This document shows, in pieces, positions 7,516 through 14,395 of a stretch of 18,027 bases of DNA. Below the pieces are notes generated by a model that was not told the DNA's origin, ran no database searches, and worked only from the letters and a program-made list of their open reading frames with translations. Both the position numbers and the translations under genes were made by a program. This DNA comes from Rubrobacter sp. (lineage in GTDB: Bacteria; Actinomycetota; Rubrobacteria; Rubrobacterales; Rubrobacteraceae), in assembly GCA_016781635.1 (NCBI GenBank), contig JADDPY010000276.1, forward strand, positions 1-18,027, given 5' to 3'. Positions within the stretch are counted from its first letter, which is position 1, and each line of letters begins with the position of its first letter.

Positions 7516-8225
7516 TGACCGCCGAGCTCTTTCTGGAGGATGCATACCTGAGGGAGTTCTCCGCGAGGGTGGAGGGTCTGAACGGGCGCGAGGTCATCCT
7601 CGAGCGGACGGTCTTCTACCCCGGTGGAGGCGGGCAGCCTGCCGACAAGGGCAGCCTCGGGGTAGGCCCGATCCAAGCCTCGGTAGTGGACGTCAGGCGC
7701 GAGGGAGGGGACATAATCCACGTCCTCGACGGGGCGATACCGGGCACCGTGAAGGAGCTCAACGGCACCCTCGACTGGGAGAGGCGCCACGCGCACATGC
7801 GCTACCATACCGCGCTGCACGTGCTCTCGGCGGTGATGGACGGGGCCTTCGAAGCCCGGGTTACTGGTGGCCAGATGCGTACCGACCGCGCCCGCATGGA
7901 TTTCTCTTTCCCCGGGGAGTGGACGGCGGAGGTCGTCGGGGAGATGGAGCGCCTCGCCAATGAGGCCCTCGCCCTGAATCGTCCCGTGAAGGTCTACGAG
8001 ATTTCGCGTGAGGAGGCGCTGGAGAGGCCGGAGCTTATCCGGACGCAGGTCAACCTCGTCCCCGAGAGGGTGGAGACGGTTCGCGTGGTAGAGATAGAGG
8101 GCATAGACGCTCAGGCCGACGGCGGCACCCACGTCGCCAACACGCAAGAGGTCGGGAGGATCGAGATCACGAACCACAAGAGCAAGGGCCGCGGGAACAA
8201 GCGCGTGGAGTTCGTTCTCGTATGA
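7515..8225 (+). CDS. Alanyl-tRNA editing protein AlaX-type (metal-dependent hydrolase)
   Basis: The 236-residue product matches the free-standing editing domain related to alanyl-tRNA synthetase. It has an N-terminal TVFYPGGGGQPAD block (32-44), the first metal pair HTALH (His98, His102) and a second site ADGGTHVANTQEVG (201-214, His206). These proteins hydrolyse Ser or Gly mischarged onto tRNA-Ala in the cytosol. The residue four before His206, often a zinc-binding Cys in the family, is Asp202 here. The full AlaRS aminoacylation domain is absent, so this is a trans-editing factor. It overlaps the previous stop (TAATG) and the next start (ATGA), so it is the centre of a three-gene operon. Confidence 0.9.
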   Translation: MTAELFLEDAYLREFSARVEGLNGREVILERTVFYPGGGGQPADKGSLGVGPIQASVVDVRREGGDIIHVLDGAIPGTVKELNGTLDWERRHAHMRYHTALHVLSAVMDGAFEARVTGGQMRTDRARMDFSFPGEWTAEVVGEMERLANEALALNRPVKVYEISREEALERPELIRTQVNLVPERVETVRVVEIEGIDAQADGGTHVANTQEVGRIEITNHKSKGRGNKRVEFVLV

Positions 8226-8767
8226 GACGGACGGGCGCGACCCTGACCCTCCTCTTTCTCGTAGCCCTCGCGCCGGCCTGCGGAGAACAGCAACAACCTG
8301 CCGCCGAGCAGCCCGAACGCGCCGCGGCGGGCACCACCGAAGCGGTCGGGCCCAATACCCGGGCGGAGGCCACCGCATCCTCGACGCTACCGACGAGGAC
8401 CGTGACCCTGAGGCCATCGGGCGGGGCAGAGCCTGTCAATGTACGAGTCGAGATAGCGGACGACGATGCCGAGCGCCAGCGGGGGCTTATGCAGCGAACC
8501 GCGCTCGCCAAGGACGCAGGGATGCTCTTCGTCTTCGGGCGCGAGCGGCAGCTATCGTTCTGGATGAGGAACACCCTGATCCCACTCTCCATCGCCTACA
8601 TAGATGCGGACGGCCGCATCGTGGACATCGAGGACATGGAGCCGCTCGACGACCAGACCAAGCATCCCTCGGCCGAGCCCGCGCAGTATGCCCTCGAGGT
8701 CAACCAGAGCTTCTTCGAGGAGCGCGGCATCGAGGTAGGTGACACGGTCGAGGGGCTGACCGGGTAG
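8222..8767 (+). CDS. DUF192 domain lipoprotein
   Basis: The 181-residue product begins with a basic n-region, a hydrophobic stretch and the lipobox LAPAC with Cys20, so it should be a membrane-anchored lipoprotein. A low-complexity linker rich in Gln, Glu, Ala and Pro follows. From about residue 70 to the end is a DUF192 domain with the recognisable words RQRGLMQR, GMLFVF, SFWMRNTLIPLSIAYID and YALEVNQSFFEERG. The biochemical function of DUF192 is not established. The start overlaps the AlaX stop as ATGA. Its stop codon lies 1 nt from the truncated end of a RidA-like fragment on the other strand, which suggests that a rearrangement set its 3' boundary. Confidence 0.9.
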   Translation: MRRTGATLTLLFLVALAPACGEQQQPAAEQPERAAAGTTEAVGPNTRAEATASSTLPTRTVTLRPSGGAEPVNVRVEIADDDAERQRGLMQRTALAKDAGMLFVFGRERQLSFWMRNTLIPLSIAYIDADGRIVDIEDMEPLDDQTKHPSAEPAQYALEVNQSFFEERGIEVGDTVEGLTG

Positions 8768-8768
8768 A

Positions 8769-8882
8769 CGCCCGATCGCCGCGTACCCGCACCTGGGCGA
8801 AGGGCAACCGCACGCCCTCGGATATCTTCGGCGGTCCCGGGAGAACGAGGCCCATCTCCTCCACCTTCTCTTCGACCCGCAT
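8769..8882 (-). pseudogene. Truncated RidA (YjgF/UK114) family gene, N-terminal stump
   Basis: Reading the minus strand from ATG 8882 gives MRVEEKVEEMGLVLPGPPK, then a segment ending in LPFAQVRVRGDRA. This is the typical N-terminus of long RidA-family proteins (a helix ending in LGL-LP-PP, then a beta strand before YVSG). Resemblance is lost after about residue 38, at the point where the DUF192 gene ends on the opposite strand. The frame then runs on as a meaningless tail to about 8700. About two thirds of the family domain, including the Arg that stabilises the active site in working RidA proteins, is missing. AGGAGG lies 4 nt before the ATG, and the GalT-like gene ends 16 nt upstream, so it was probably the second gene of that operon. 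Confidence 0.65.
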
Positions 8883-8898
8883 CCAGCCTCCTCTCTGC

Positions 8899-9984
8899 CT
8901 ACCCGCCCCTCAACGCCTCGGCTACCCGGAACGGGTCGCTCGCTACCACGGAGGCGGCGTAGAGCTCCATCGCCCCCATGTCCGAGGTGCGGCTCGCGGG
9001 GTCGCCCCGATCCACGAGGCGCACGACGACCGGGAAGCCGGACCAGTCCTCCTCCGCCGGCGCGAGAGGGGGGACGTGGAACGCGACGTTAAAGGAGCGC
9101 ACCCCCAGCCACTGGGTGAGACTTTCCAGGGTGCGGGCGACGGCGAGCCGGAAGGGCTCTTCCTCCAAGCTCCGGCCGAGCAGGATAACCTCCTTCTCCT
9201 TTATGGGGGCGAGGTTCACGAAGGCCCGTACCTCGCCCGGGGCCGGGATCGAGAGGCCCAGAGCGTCGTGGATCCTATATAAGTCGTCGAAGTAGCCCGA
9301 GCCGTGCTCGGCCCCGTAGGTGAGGGCCGCGCGGCGGAGGCTTTCGACCTTCGGGTAGTGCATACCTCGCGTCGCCGTCGCCTGAGCGTGGCCGTGAATG
9401 ATGGAGCCCCCCGCCCGCCACAGGCAGTTCCACATCAGAAAGAAATACTTCGCCTCCGGGTCGGCCTCAAGCGCCTTCTTCCCCCACTCCAGACCGACGG
9501 AGATGTAGTCGGAGACCTTTTCGGGGGTGAAGGACAGCGGGTCGTGGTCGTCGAAGATTACGACCCCGTGGAAGCCGTCGTACTTGGCTACGTTCGAGGC
9601 CGTGACGGAGTGTTCGCCCCGCACCCTCCCGAAGATGTCCGAGGGCGTACCTTCCAGGGGGCTGCAAAACGGGTCGCCCTTCGTCGCCGCGATCTCCTGC
9701 CCGAGGTCGAGGTAGACGCCGGTCTGCATGGGGCGCGAGGCTCGTAGCTCGTTGAAGAGGGTGCCCTCCAGGGTCACGCGGTTCGTCACCTTCACGATCT
9801 TCTGCTCCCGCACGGCCTCCACCGAACCGAAGGAACGCTCCACGAAGCCCCGCATCCCCTCCGGAAGCTCCAGCCGGCCGGTCGTCACCCCGACGTCGAA
9901 GAGGCGCCCCGCCAGCGCCCGGTCCCCGGGGTCTAGCGCCGCGATGAGAGCCGGTAGGTCCGTTACCCTCGGTGCGTTCGGCAC
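8899..9984 (-). CDS. GalT-like (HIT superfamily) nucleotidylyltransferase/hydrolase
   Basis: The 361-residue product has the sequence GGSIIHGHAQ, with the His-x-His-x-Gln motif at 197-201. This matches the catalytic nucleotide-binding motif of galactose-1-phosphate uridylyltransferase and related HIT enzymes, where the motif is usually HPHGQ. Other blocks are NRVTLEGTLFNELRA (68-82), DPFCSPLEGTP (104-114), YDGFHGVVIFDDHDPL (135-150) and FNVAFHVPP (298-306). A nucleotidyl transfer or hydrolysis reaction is likely, but the substrate is not clear and no galactose genes are nearby. The start is GTG 9984, with a G-run (GGCGGGGGG) 8 nt upstream. It was probably co-transcribed with the RidA-like fragment downstream. 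Confidence 0.75.
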   Translation of the reverse strand: MPNAPRVTDLPALIAALDPGDRALAGRLFDVGVTTGRLELPEGMRGFVERSFGSVEAVREQKIVKVTNRVTLEGTLFNELRASRPMQTGVYLDLGQEIAATKGDPFCSPLEGTPSDIFGRVRGEHSVTASNVAKYDGFHGVVIFDDHDPLSFTPEKVSDYISVGLEWGKKALEADPEAKYFFLMWNCLWRAGGSIIHGHAQATATRGMHYPKVESLRRAALTYGAEHGSGYFDDLYRIHDALGLSIPAPGEVRAFVNLAPIKEKEVILLGRSLEEEPFRLAVARTLESLTQWLGVRSFNVAFHVPPLAPAEEDWSGFPVVVRLVDRGDPASRTSDMGAMELYAASVVASDPFRVAEALRGG

Positions 9985-10177
9985 CGGCTTAACCCCCCGC
10001 CGAACAAGCGCCCGGCCACGGGTGAACGGCGCAACTCTCGCGGTCGCTGGCTTCTACGGGGGTTTCTCGCACGCTGCCTCCGGCTCGTGTCGGTCGGTTC
10101 GGGGCATCATACCCCTTGTGCGTTGGGACACCGATACGGCTAAAGATTTTTTTCTCGCCGTCCGATAACTACGTAGA

Positions 10178-10250
10178 CGATAAAGGCAAACCCGTCGCGA
10201 GGCGGGGACGCAAAGCCACGGGCCTCACGGAGGCAGCCAGGTTACCGAAA
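10178..10250 (+). promoter_or_regulatory. Cyclic-di-GMP-I (GEMM-I) riboswitch
   Basis: The conserved GEMM-I blocks occur in order: AAAGGCAAACC (10182-10192), GGGACGCAAAGCC (10205-10217) and GCAGCCAGGTTACCG (10233-10247). The first helix, CCCGTC-GCGA-GGCGGG (10191-10206), is capped by a GNRA tetraloop, which in this class docks into the other helix. The second helix is short: GCCTC-ACG-GAGGC (10222-10234), flanked by GG/CC pairs. The base equivalent to G20 of the Vibrio Vc2 aptamer is G (10185), as in c-di-GMP binders and unlike the A of 3',3'-cGAMP variants. A likely ribosome binding site (AAAGGGG, 10248-10254) follows at once, so control of translation of the GH16 gene is plausible. Confidence 0.93.
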
Positions 10251-10260
10251 GGGGAATACC

Positions 10261-10929
10261 TTGAGACGCATACTACTGGTACTGTTCGCTAGCATAATCG
10301 GGGCGACGATGATGGCGGGGGCCGCCCAGGCAGGGGTTTTGGATTTCAGCGACGACTTCAACACCTTCGACGAGACCCGTTGGAGCAAGGGGAACCACGA
10401 CCTGGGACGAAGCAAGCTGGACCCGGCCAACGTAAGCGTGAGCGAGGGGAACCTGGGGATCAAGCTCCCCGCCCGCACGACCAACGGCGGCGAGATCTCC
10501 TCGGACGCCCTCTACGGCCACGGCTCTTACACGGCGCGCATGAAGGTCCCGAACGCGCCGTCCTCGATCACTGGCTTCTTCCTCTACGAGGCGCCGGACT
10601 ACGCCTCGGAGATCGACATCGAGGTCTTCAATGACACCTCGCGCAAGATCATGTTCTCGACCTACGCGGGCGGCAAGCAGACCCACACCCAGACCATGAC
10701 GCTCCCCTTCGACGCGACCGCCGGCTTCCACAACTACCGCTTCGACCACGCCCCCGGTTCCATCAAGTTCTACGCTGACGGAGTCCTGATGAAGGAGTGG
10801 ACGGACGGACTGCCCCAGACCTCCATGCGCCTCTACGCGAACGCCTGGTTCCCGACCTGGCTCGACGGCCGCAAGTCCCCCAAGGACAAGTACGTTCTCG
10901 TCGACAGCATCCAGCACCTCCAGCAGTAA
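10261..10929 (+). CDS. Secreted glycoside hydrolase family 16 (beta-glucanase type)
   Basis: The 222-residue product has an N-terminal signal peptide (RRILLVLFASIIGATMMAG, likely cleaved after AQA at residue 24) and then a single GH16 jelly-roll domain. The catalytic motif EIDIE (117-121) fits the family pattern, with Glu117 as nucleophile, Asp119 as helper and Glu121 as acid/base. Other family words are DDFNTFDETRWSK, YGHGSYTARMKV, YRFDHAPGSIKFYADG and ANAWFPTW. It should cleave beta-1,3/1,4-linked glucan or a related polysaccharide outside the cell; the exact substrate is uncertain. It starts at TTG 10261, with AAAGGGG 6 nt upstream. The c-di-GMP riboswitch in its leader ties it to surface or biofilm signalling. 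A hairpin terminator follows. Confidence 0.9.
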   Translation: MRRILLVLFASIIGATMMAGAAQAGVLDFSDDFNTFDETRWSKGNHDLGRSKLDPANVSVSEGNLGIKLPARTTNGGEISSDALYGHGSYTARMKVPNAPSSITGFFLYEAPDYASEIDIEVFNDTSRKIMFSTYAGGKQTHTQTMTLPFDATAGFHNYRFDHAPGSIKFYADGVLMKEWTDGLPQTSMRLYANAWFPTWLDGRKSPKDKYVLVDSIQHLQQ

Positions 10930-10948
10930 GGTAAGCAGCAGCGCCCGA

Positions 10949-10981
10949 CGCGCTAGGCCCCGTCCGGGCGGGCCTAGCGCG
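10949..10981. terminator. Perfect inverted repeat, bidirectional terminator
   Basis: CGCGCTAGGCC pairs perfectly with GGCCTAGCGCG (11 bp) around an 11-nt GC-rich loop. It lies 19 nt after the GH16 stop and covers the stop codon of the convergent MarR gene (TAG at 10976-10974 on the minus strand). No T-run follows on either side. Confidence 0.7.
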
Positions 10982-11462
10982 CCGTACCCCTCCGCCGGAG
11001 CGCGCTCCGCAGCGTCTCCAGAATCCTCAAGAGCTCGCGCCGATCCTCCTCCGATAGGTCGTCGAAGACCTCCGCGGCGGCCTCCGCGTGGCCGTGGTAC
11101 ATCCCCTCGCAGGTCGCGGCGCCTTTCTCGGTCATCTCGATCACCGTCGCCCGACGGTCGGAGGGATGGGCCTTCCGGCTCACCAACCCCTCTTCCTCCA
11201 GAGCGTCCACGAGCGCCGTCACGTTGCGTGGCGTCACCCCGAGCTCGCCGCTCAACCCGCTCATGATCTGGGGCCCACTACACCGCAACACCCCCAGGAG
11301 CCGCATCCGAGCATACGTGGTTCCACCTTCCCCGAGGCAAGACCTCACCCACCTCATATAAGCGGGCCCAAAAGCGGCGAACTCCTGCACGAGCCGTAAC
11401 CGCAACTCTTCCTCCGAACCCCCAACCTTGTCCACGAACTCTTCCCCCAAACCGCCCACCAT
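10974..11462 (-). CDS. MarR family transcriptional regulator
   Basis: The 162-residue product has the MarR winged-helix layout. An N-terminal helix for dimerisation is followed by the recognition region SGLSGELGVTPRNVTALVDALEEEGLVSRK (quoted in part: SGELGVTPRNVTALVD, about 80-95), the wing with HPSDRRATVIEMTEKG (about 108-123) and a long C-terminal helical pair (LSEEDRRELLRILETL). The DRR motif in the wing contacts the minor groove in this family. It probably acts as a ligand- or redox-responsive repressor. The start is ATG 11462, with a weak ribosome site. It is divergent from the MBL-fold gene, and a palindrome in the shared region is a likely operator, so control of itself and of the plus-strand block is expected. 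Confidence 0.9.
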   Translation of the reverse strand: MVGGLGEEFVDKVGGSEEELRLRLVQEFAAFGPAYMRWVRSCLGEGGTTYARMRLLGVLRCSGPQIMSGLSGELGVTPRNVTALVDALEEEGLVSRKAHPSDRRATVIEMTEKGAATCEGMYHGHAEAAAEVFDDLSEEDRRELLRILETLRSALRRRGTAR

Positions 11463-11485
11463 CCCTGCAGGTCCTAATGTGAAAA

Positions 11486-11505
11486 ATATTGTAGACGTTC
11501 AATAT
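11486..11505. promoter_or_regulatory. Palindromic operator candidate for the MarR regulator
   Basis: ATATTG-N8-CAATAT is a perfect 6-bp inverted repeat in the AT-rich gap between the divergent MarR and MBL genes. Its size and symmetry suit a MarR dimer. The minus-strand hexamer TACAAT (11493-11488), a close match to a -10 box, lies within it, so binding there would block MarR transcription. AT-rich sequence just downstream (TATATACC) may serve the other direction. Confidence 0.6.
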
Positions 11506-11559
11506 ATACCATGTTAGTGTCTCGGAAAATCGATGACAGATGGACAAGGGGTACGCGGC

Positions 11560-12429
11560 ATGAAGAGCTTGAGGGTCGGCGGGGTAGAGGTTACGGCGCT
11601 AACGGATGTAGAGGGGGCGTTCTTCGGTCTCGGACAGATCTTTCCGGGTGTGCAGGCGAAGCAGTGGAAGCCGTACATGGAGCGTTACCCGTTCGCGTTC
11701 GCGGACGCGAGCACCCTTTACGGGCGCGTGGGGGCTTACCTTCTGCGGTTACCGGGCGGCCGGACGTTACTGGTGGACACGGGGATCGGGTCGGCCGCGC
11801 TGGGACAGGGCGGGGGTCTTATGGACGATCTCGCGGCGGCGGGGGTGGGGCCCGAGGACGTGGACACCGTCTTTCTGACGAACCTGCACGGGGACCACAT
11901 CGGGTGGGCCCTGACGGCGCAGGGCGAGCCCACGTTCCCCGAGGCCCGTTACGTAACGCAGGCGGTCGAGTGGGAGGCCTCGGAGTCTTACATAGGCGGG
12001 GCTTTGCGACATCTCGATGCTCTCGGCATTCTGGATCTTCTCGACGGCGAGGAACCGCTTTCGGACGAGCTAACGGCGATCCCGACTCCGGGGCATACGC
12101 CAGGGCACTCCAGCCTGCTCGTGGGTTCGGGGAGCGACGGGCTGATCATTTCGGGGGATGTGATCGTACATCCCGCTCAGGTCACGGAGCCGACCTGGAA
12201 TATTGCCTTCGCCATGGACAAGGAGGCTACTGCGTACACGCGGGAGATGTTCCTGGAGTGGGTGGAGGCGGACGGCTTGACCGTCGCGGCAGGGCATATA
12301 CCCGGGACGGGGTTCGGTCGCGTCGCCCGCGACGAGGATGGGCGCCGCGCGTGGGTATCGCTCGACGAGACCGGGGACGGGGATGTCCCCACGGAAGAGG
12401 AAGTACGCCACGGGGGTGGCGCGGGATAA
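11560..12429 (+). CDS. MBL-fold metallo-hydrolase with altered first metal ligand
   Basis: The 289-residue product is a metallo-beta-lactamase fold protein of the lactonase-like branch: VGAYLLRLPGGRTLLVDTGIG (in part, LLVDTGIG), the metal loop TNLHGDHIGW (107-116), TPGHTPGH (176-183, His179), SGD (Asp200) and AGH (His246). The usual HxHxDH loop reads Asn-x-His-x-Asp-His here (Asn108, His110, Asp112, His113), because codon AAC at 11881 stands where CAC is expected. Metal binding at the first site may be changed. ATG 11560 is preferred because AAGGGG lies about 10 nt upstream. ATG 11533 would add nine residues but lacks a ribosome site. The substrate is unknown. It is divergent from the MarR gene and probably regulated by it. 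Confidence 0.85.
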   Translation: MKSLRVGGVEVTALTDVEGAFFGLGQIFPGVQAKQWKPYMERYPFAFADASTLYGRVGAYLLRLPGGRTLLVDTGIGSAALGQGGGLMDDLAAAGVGPEDVDTVFLTNLHGDHIGWALTAQGEPTFPEARYVTQAVEWEASESYIGGALRHLDALGILDLLDGEEPLSDELTAIPTPGHTPGHSSLLVGSGSDGLIISGDVIVHPAQVTEPTWNIAFAMDKEATAYTREMFLEWVEADGLTVAAGHIPGTGFGRVARDEDGRRAWVSLDETGDGDVPTEEEVRHGGGAG

Positions 12430-12431
12430 CC

Positions 12432-12470
12432 GCGCCGGGGGCGCCCGACGCCGCGAGGAGGCGTGGCGTC
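12432..12470 (+). terminator. Tandem GC-rich hairpins after the MBL gene
   Basis: GCGCC-GGG-GGCGC (12432-12444) is followed by GACGCC...GGCGTC (12447-12470, 12-nt loop). They begin 2 nt after the MBL stop. No T-run follows, so termination may be partial and the downstream SDR could still be read from the same promoter. Confidence 0.45.
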
Positions 12471-12542
12471 GCTTACGGATCGGCGACGGTGCCGGTGTAG
12501 ACTCGAAGCTCGTGGAGATTCGATAGAAAGAAGAGAGGGAGC

Positions 12543-13412
12543 ATGGACGGAGCGAACGGTGGCATGAACGGCAAGGTCGTCCTCATCACGGGGGGAACCT
12601 CGGGGATCGGTAAGGCGGCTGCGGTCGAGCTTGCCGGGATGGGGGCCGAGGTGGTCGTCACCGGGCGCAACGCGGAGCGGGGGAGGGAGGCGGTTCAGGA
12701 GATCAAGGACCGCTCCGCCAACGACGCCGTCTCGCTAATGCTTGCGGACCTCTCGTTGCAGGCCGAGGTCCGGAAACTCGCGGAGGAGTTCCGTCGGGGA
12801 CACGACCGGCTCGACGCGCTCCTCAACAACGCGGGCGTGGTGAACCAGAAGAGGAGCGAGACCGCCGACGGTATCGAGTCGACGCTCGCCCTGAACCACC
12901 TCGCGCCGTTCCTGCTAACGGAGCTCTTGCTCGACCTGCTGAAGGCGTCTGCCCCGAGCCGCGTGGTCACTACCGCCTCCGAAGCCGAGCGGTGGGGGAG
13001 GATGAACTTCGACGACCTCCAGAGCCGCAAGCGTTACGGCGCGTTCCCGGTTTACGGGATGACGAAGCTCGCGAACATCATGTTCACCATAGATCTCGCA
13101 GAGCGGTTGGAGGGGACGGGCGTGACGGCGAACTGCTTCCACCCCGGCGCCGTGAGCACGAACTTCGGGAGCGGAAACGGGGGCTTCGGCTCGATCCTCT
13201 TCAACGCGTTCAAGCCGTTTATGAGGAGCCCGGGGAAGGGGGCGGATACGCTCGTCTACCTTGCCTCCTCGCCCGACGTCGAGGGGATGACCGGCAAGTA
13301 CCTCTCGGATCGGAAGCTTATTACGGCGAAGAGCATGGCTTACGACAAGGAGGCGCGGCGCAAGCTCTGGGAGGCAAGCGAGGAGCTTACCGGCACGAAG
13401 GTATCGGCCTAG
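12543..13412 (+). CDS. SDR family oxidoreductase (retinol dehydrogenase-like)
   Basis: The 289-residue product has cofactor motif TGGTSGIG (16-23), NNAG (95-98), catalytic Ser146 (VVTTAS) and YGMTK with Tyr171 and Lys175. The long insertion before the Tyr, with MNFDDLQ, and the ANCFHPGAVSTNF segment are typical of the retinol-dehydrogenase/WW-oxidoreductase-like SDR branch. It is a cytosolic NAD(P)-dependent enzyme acting on an unknown substrate. The start is ATG 12543, with GAGGGAG a few bases upstream. It shares under a third of its sequence with the SDR at 4093, so the two are not recent duplicates. The ABC ATPase starts 2 nt after its stop. Confidence 0.92.
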   Translation: MDGANGGMNGKVVLITGGTSGIGKAAAVELAGMGAEVVVTGRNAERGREAVQEIKDRSANDAVSLMLADLSLQAEVRKLAEEFRRGHDRLDALLNNAGVVNQKRSETADGIESTLALNHLAPFLLTELLLDLLKASAPSRVVTTASEAERWGRMNFDDLQSRKRYGAFPVYGMTKLANIMFTIDLAERLEGTGVTANCFHPGAVSTNFGSGNGGFGSILFNAFKPFMRSPGKGADTLVYLASSPDVEGMTGKYLSDRKLITAKSMAYDKEARRKLWEASEELTGTKVSA

Positions 13413-13414
13413 AG

Positions 13415-14395
13415 GTGGCGCGGGATCGGGGGATAGAGGTCGAAGGTCTCGTTCGGGAGTTCAAGAAGGGGCCCCGTGCGGTGGATGGGATAAACCTGCG
13501 GGTGGAGCCCGGCGAGATCTACGGCTTTCTCGGCCCGAACGGCGCGGGGAAGTCCACCACCGTCCTGATGCTCACGACGCTCCTACCGCCGACCTCCGGT
13601 ATCGCGCGTGTCGCGGGCTACAACGTCGCCACGGAGGGCCCTGAGGTTCGCGCCTCGATCGGGGCGGCGCTTCAGGAGGCGGCCCTGGACCCGTTTCTCA
13701 CCGGCCGCGAGCACCTGAACCTGCAGGCCGCGCTGCACGGCATCGTGCGCAAGGAGCGCAAGAAGCGCGGTGACGAGCTTCTTGAGCGGGTCGGGCTGGA
13801 AGAGGCCGCCGACCGGCGGGTGCGCGGCTACTCCGGCGGTATGAAGCGCAGGCTCGACCTCGCGCTCGCGCTCGTACACCGCCCGCAGATACTGTTCCTC
13901 GACGAGCCGACCACCGGCCTCGACCCGCAGAGCCGGAGCGCCCTGTGGACGGAGGTCGGTAGGCTCGCCAACGAGGAGGAGGTCACGGTCTTTCTGACGA
14001 CGCAGTACCTGGAGGAGGCCGACGTCCTGGCGGACCGCGTCGGGATCATCGACCGCGGCAGGATCGTGGCCGAGGGGACGCCCGAGGAGCTGAAGGCTGA
14101 GATAGGCCGCCCGAGCGTGGAGGCGACCCCGGTGAACCGCAGCGAGCGAGACGCGGTGGCGAAGGTCTTCTCGCGCTTCGGTGAGGAGATGTCTTCCAGG
14201 CCCGACACGGTCGCCGTCCGCCTGGACAGCGGCGCCGGCGGCCTCGCGGACGTCGTGCGCGCGCTCGACGGCGAGGGCCTCAAGGTCTCGAACCTCCGCC
14301 TCGACGAGCCTTCCCTGGACGACGTGTTCCTGGAGAAGACGGGGCGTTCCTTGGAGGGCGAGCACGACGACGACGCCGATGAGGCACGGGCTTGA
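13415..14395 (+). CDS. DrrA-like ABC exporter ATP-binding protein
   Basis: The 326-residue product has Walker A GPNGAGKS (40-47), signature YSGGMKRR (139-146), Walker B ILFLDEPTTGLD (159-170) and a switch region TTQYLEEAD, where Gln replaces the usual His (also seen in DrrA proteins). After about residue 225 a C-terminal extension follows (ending SLDDVFLEKTGRSLEG) of the DUF4162 kind found in DrrA/daunorubicin-resistance ATPases. GTG 13415 is the only reasonable start: it lies 2 nt after the SDR stop and begins just before the first beta strand. The frame is open further upstream only as an overlap with the SDR. It energises the two permeases encoded directly downstream. Drug or lipid export is the usual role of the family. 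Confidence 0.92.
   Translation: MARDRGIEVEGLVREFKKGPRAVDGINLRVEPGEIYGFLGPNGAGKSTTVLMLTTLLPPTSGIARVAGYNVATEGPEVRASIGAALQEAALDPFLTGREHLNLQAALHGIVRKERKKRGDELLERVGLEEAADRRVRGYSGGMKRRLDLALALVHRPQILFLDEPTTGLDPQSRSALWTEVGRLANEEEVTVFLTTQYLEEADVLADRVGIIDRGRIVAEGTPEELKAEIGRPSVEATPVNRSERDAVAKVFSRFGEEMSSRPDTVAVRLDSGAGGLADVVRALDGEGLKVSNLRLDEPSLDDVFLEKTGRSLEGEHDDDADEARA

Noticed and set aside
9728..10168. Plus-strand open frame antisense to the GalT-like gene and running toward the riboswitch
   Set aside because: Basic, low-complexity shadow frame with no motifs; most of it is covered by the GalT-like gene.
10178..10250. Reading the GEMM element as a 3',3'-cGAMP riboswitch
   Set aside because: The base equivalent to position 20 of the Vc2 aptamer is G (10185), as in c-di-GMP binders, not A as in cGAMP variants.
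12992..13414. Upstream extension of the DrrA-like ATPase frame
   Set aside because: It overlaps the SDR active-site region in another frame and has no ABC features; the family sequence begins at GTG 13415.
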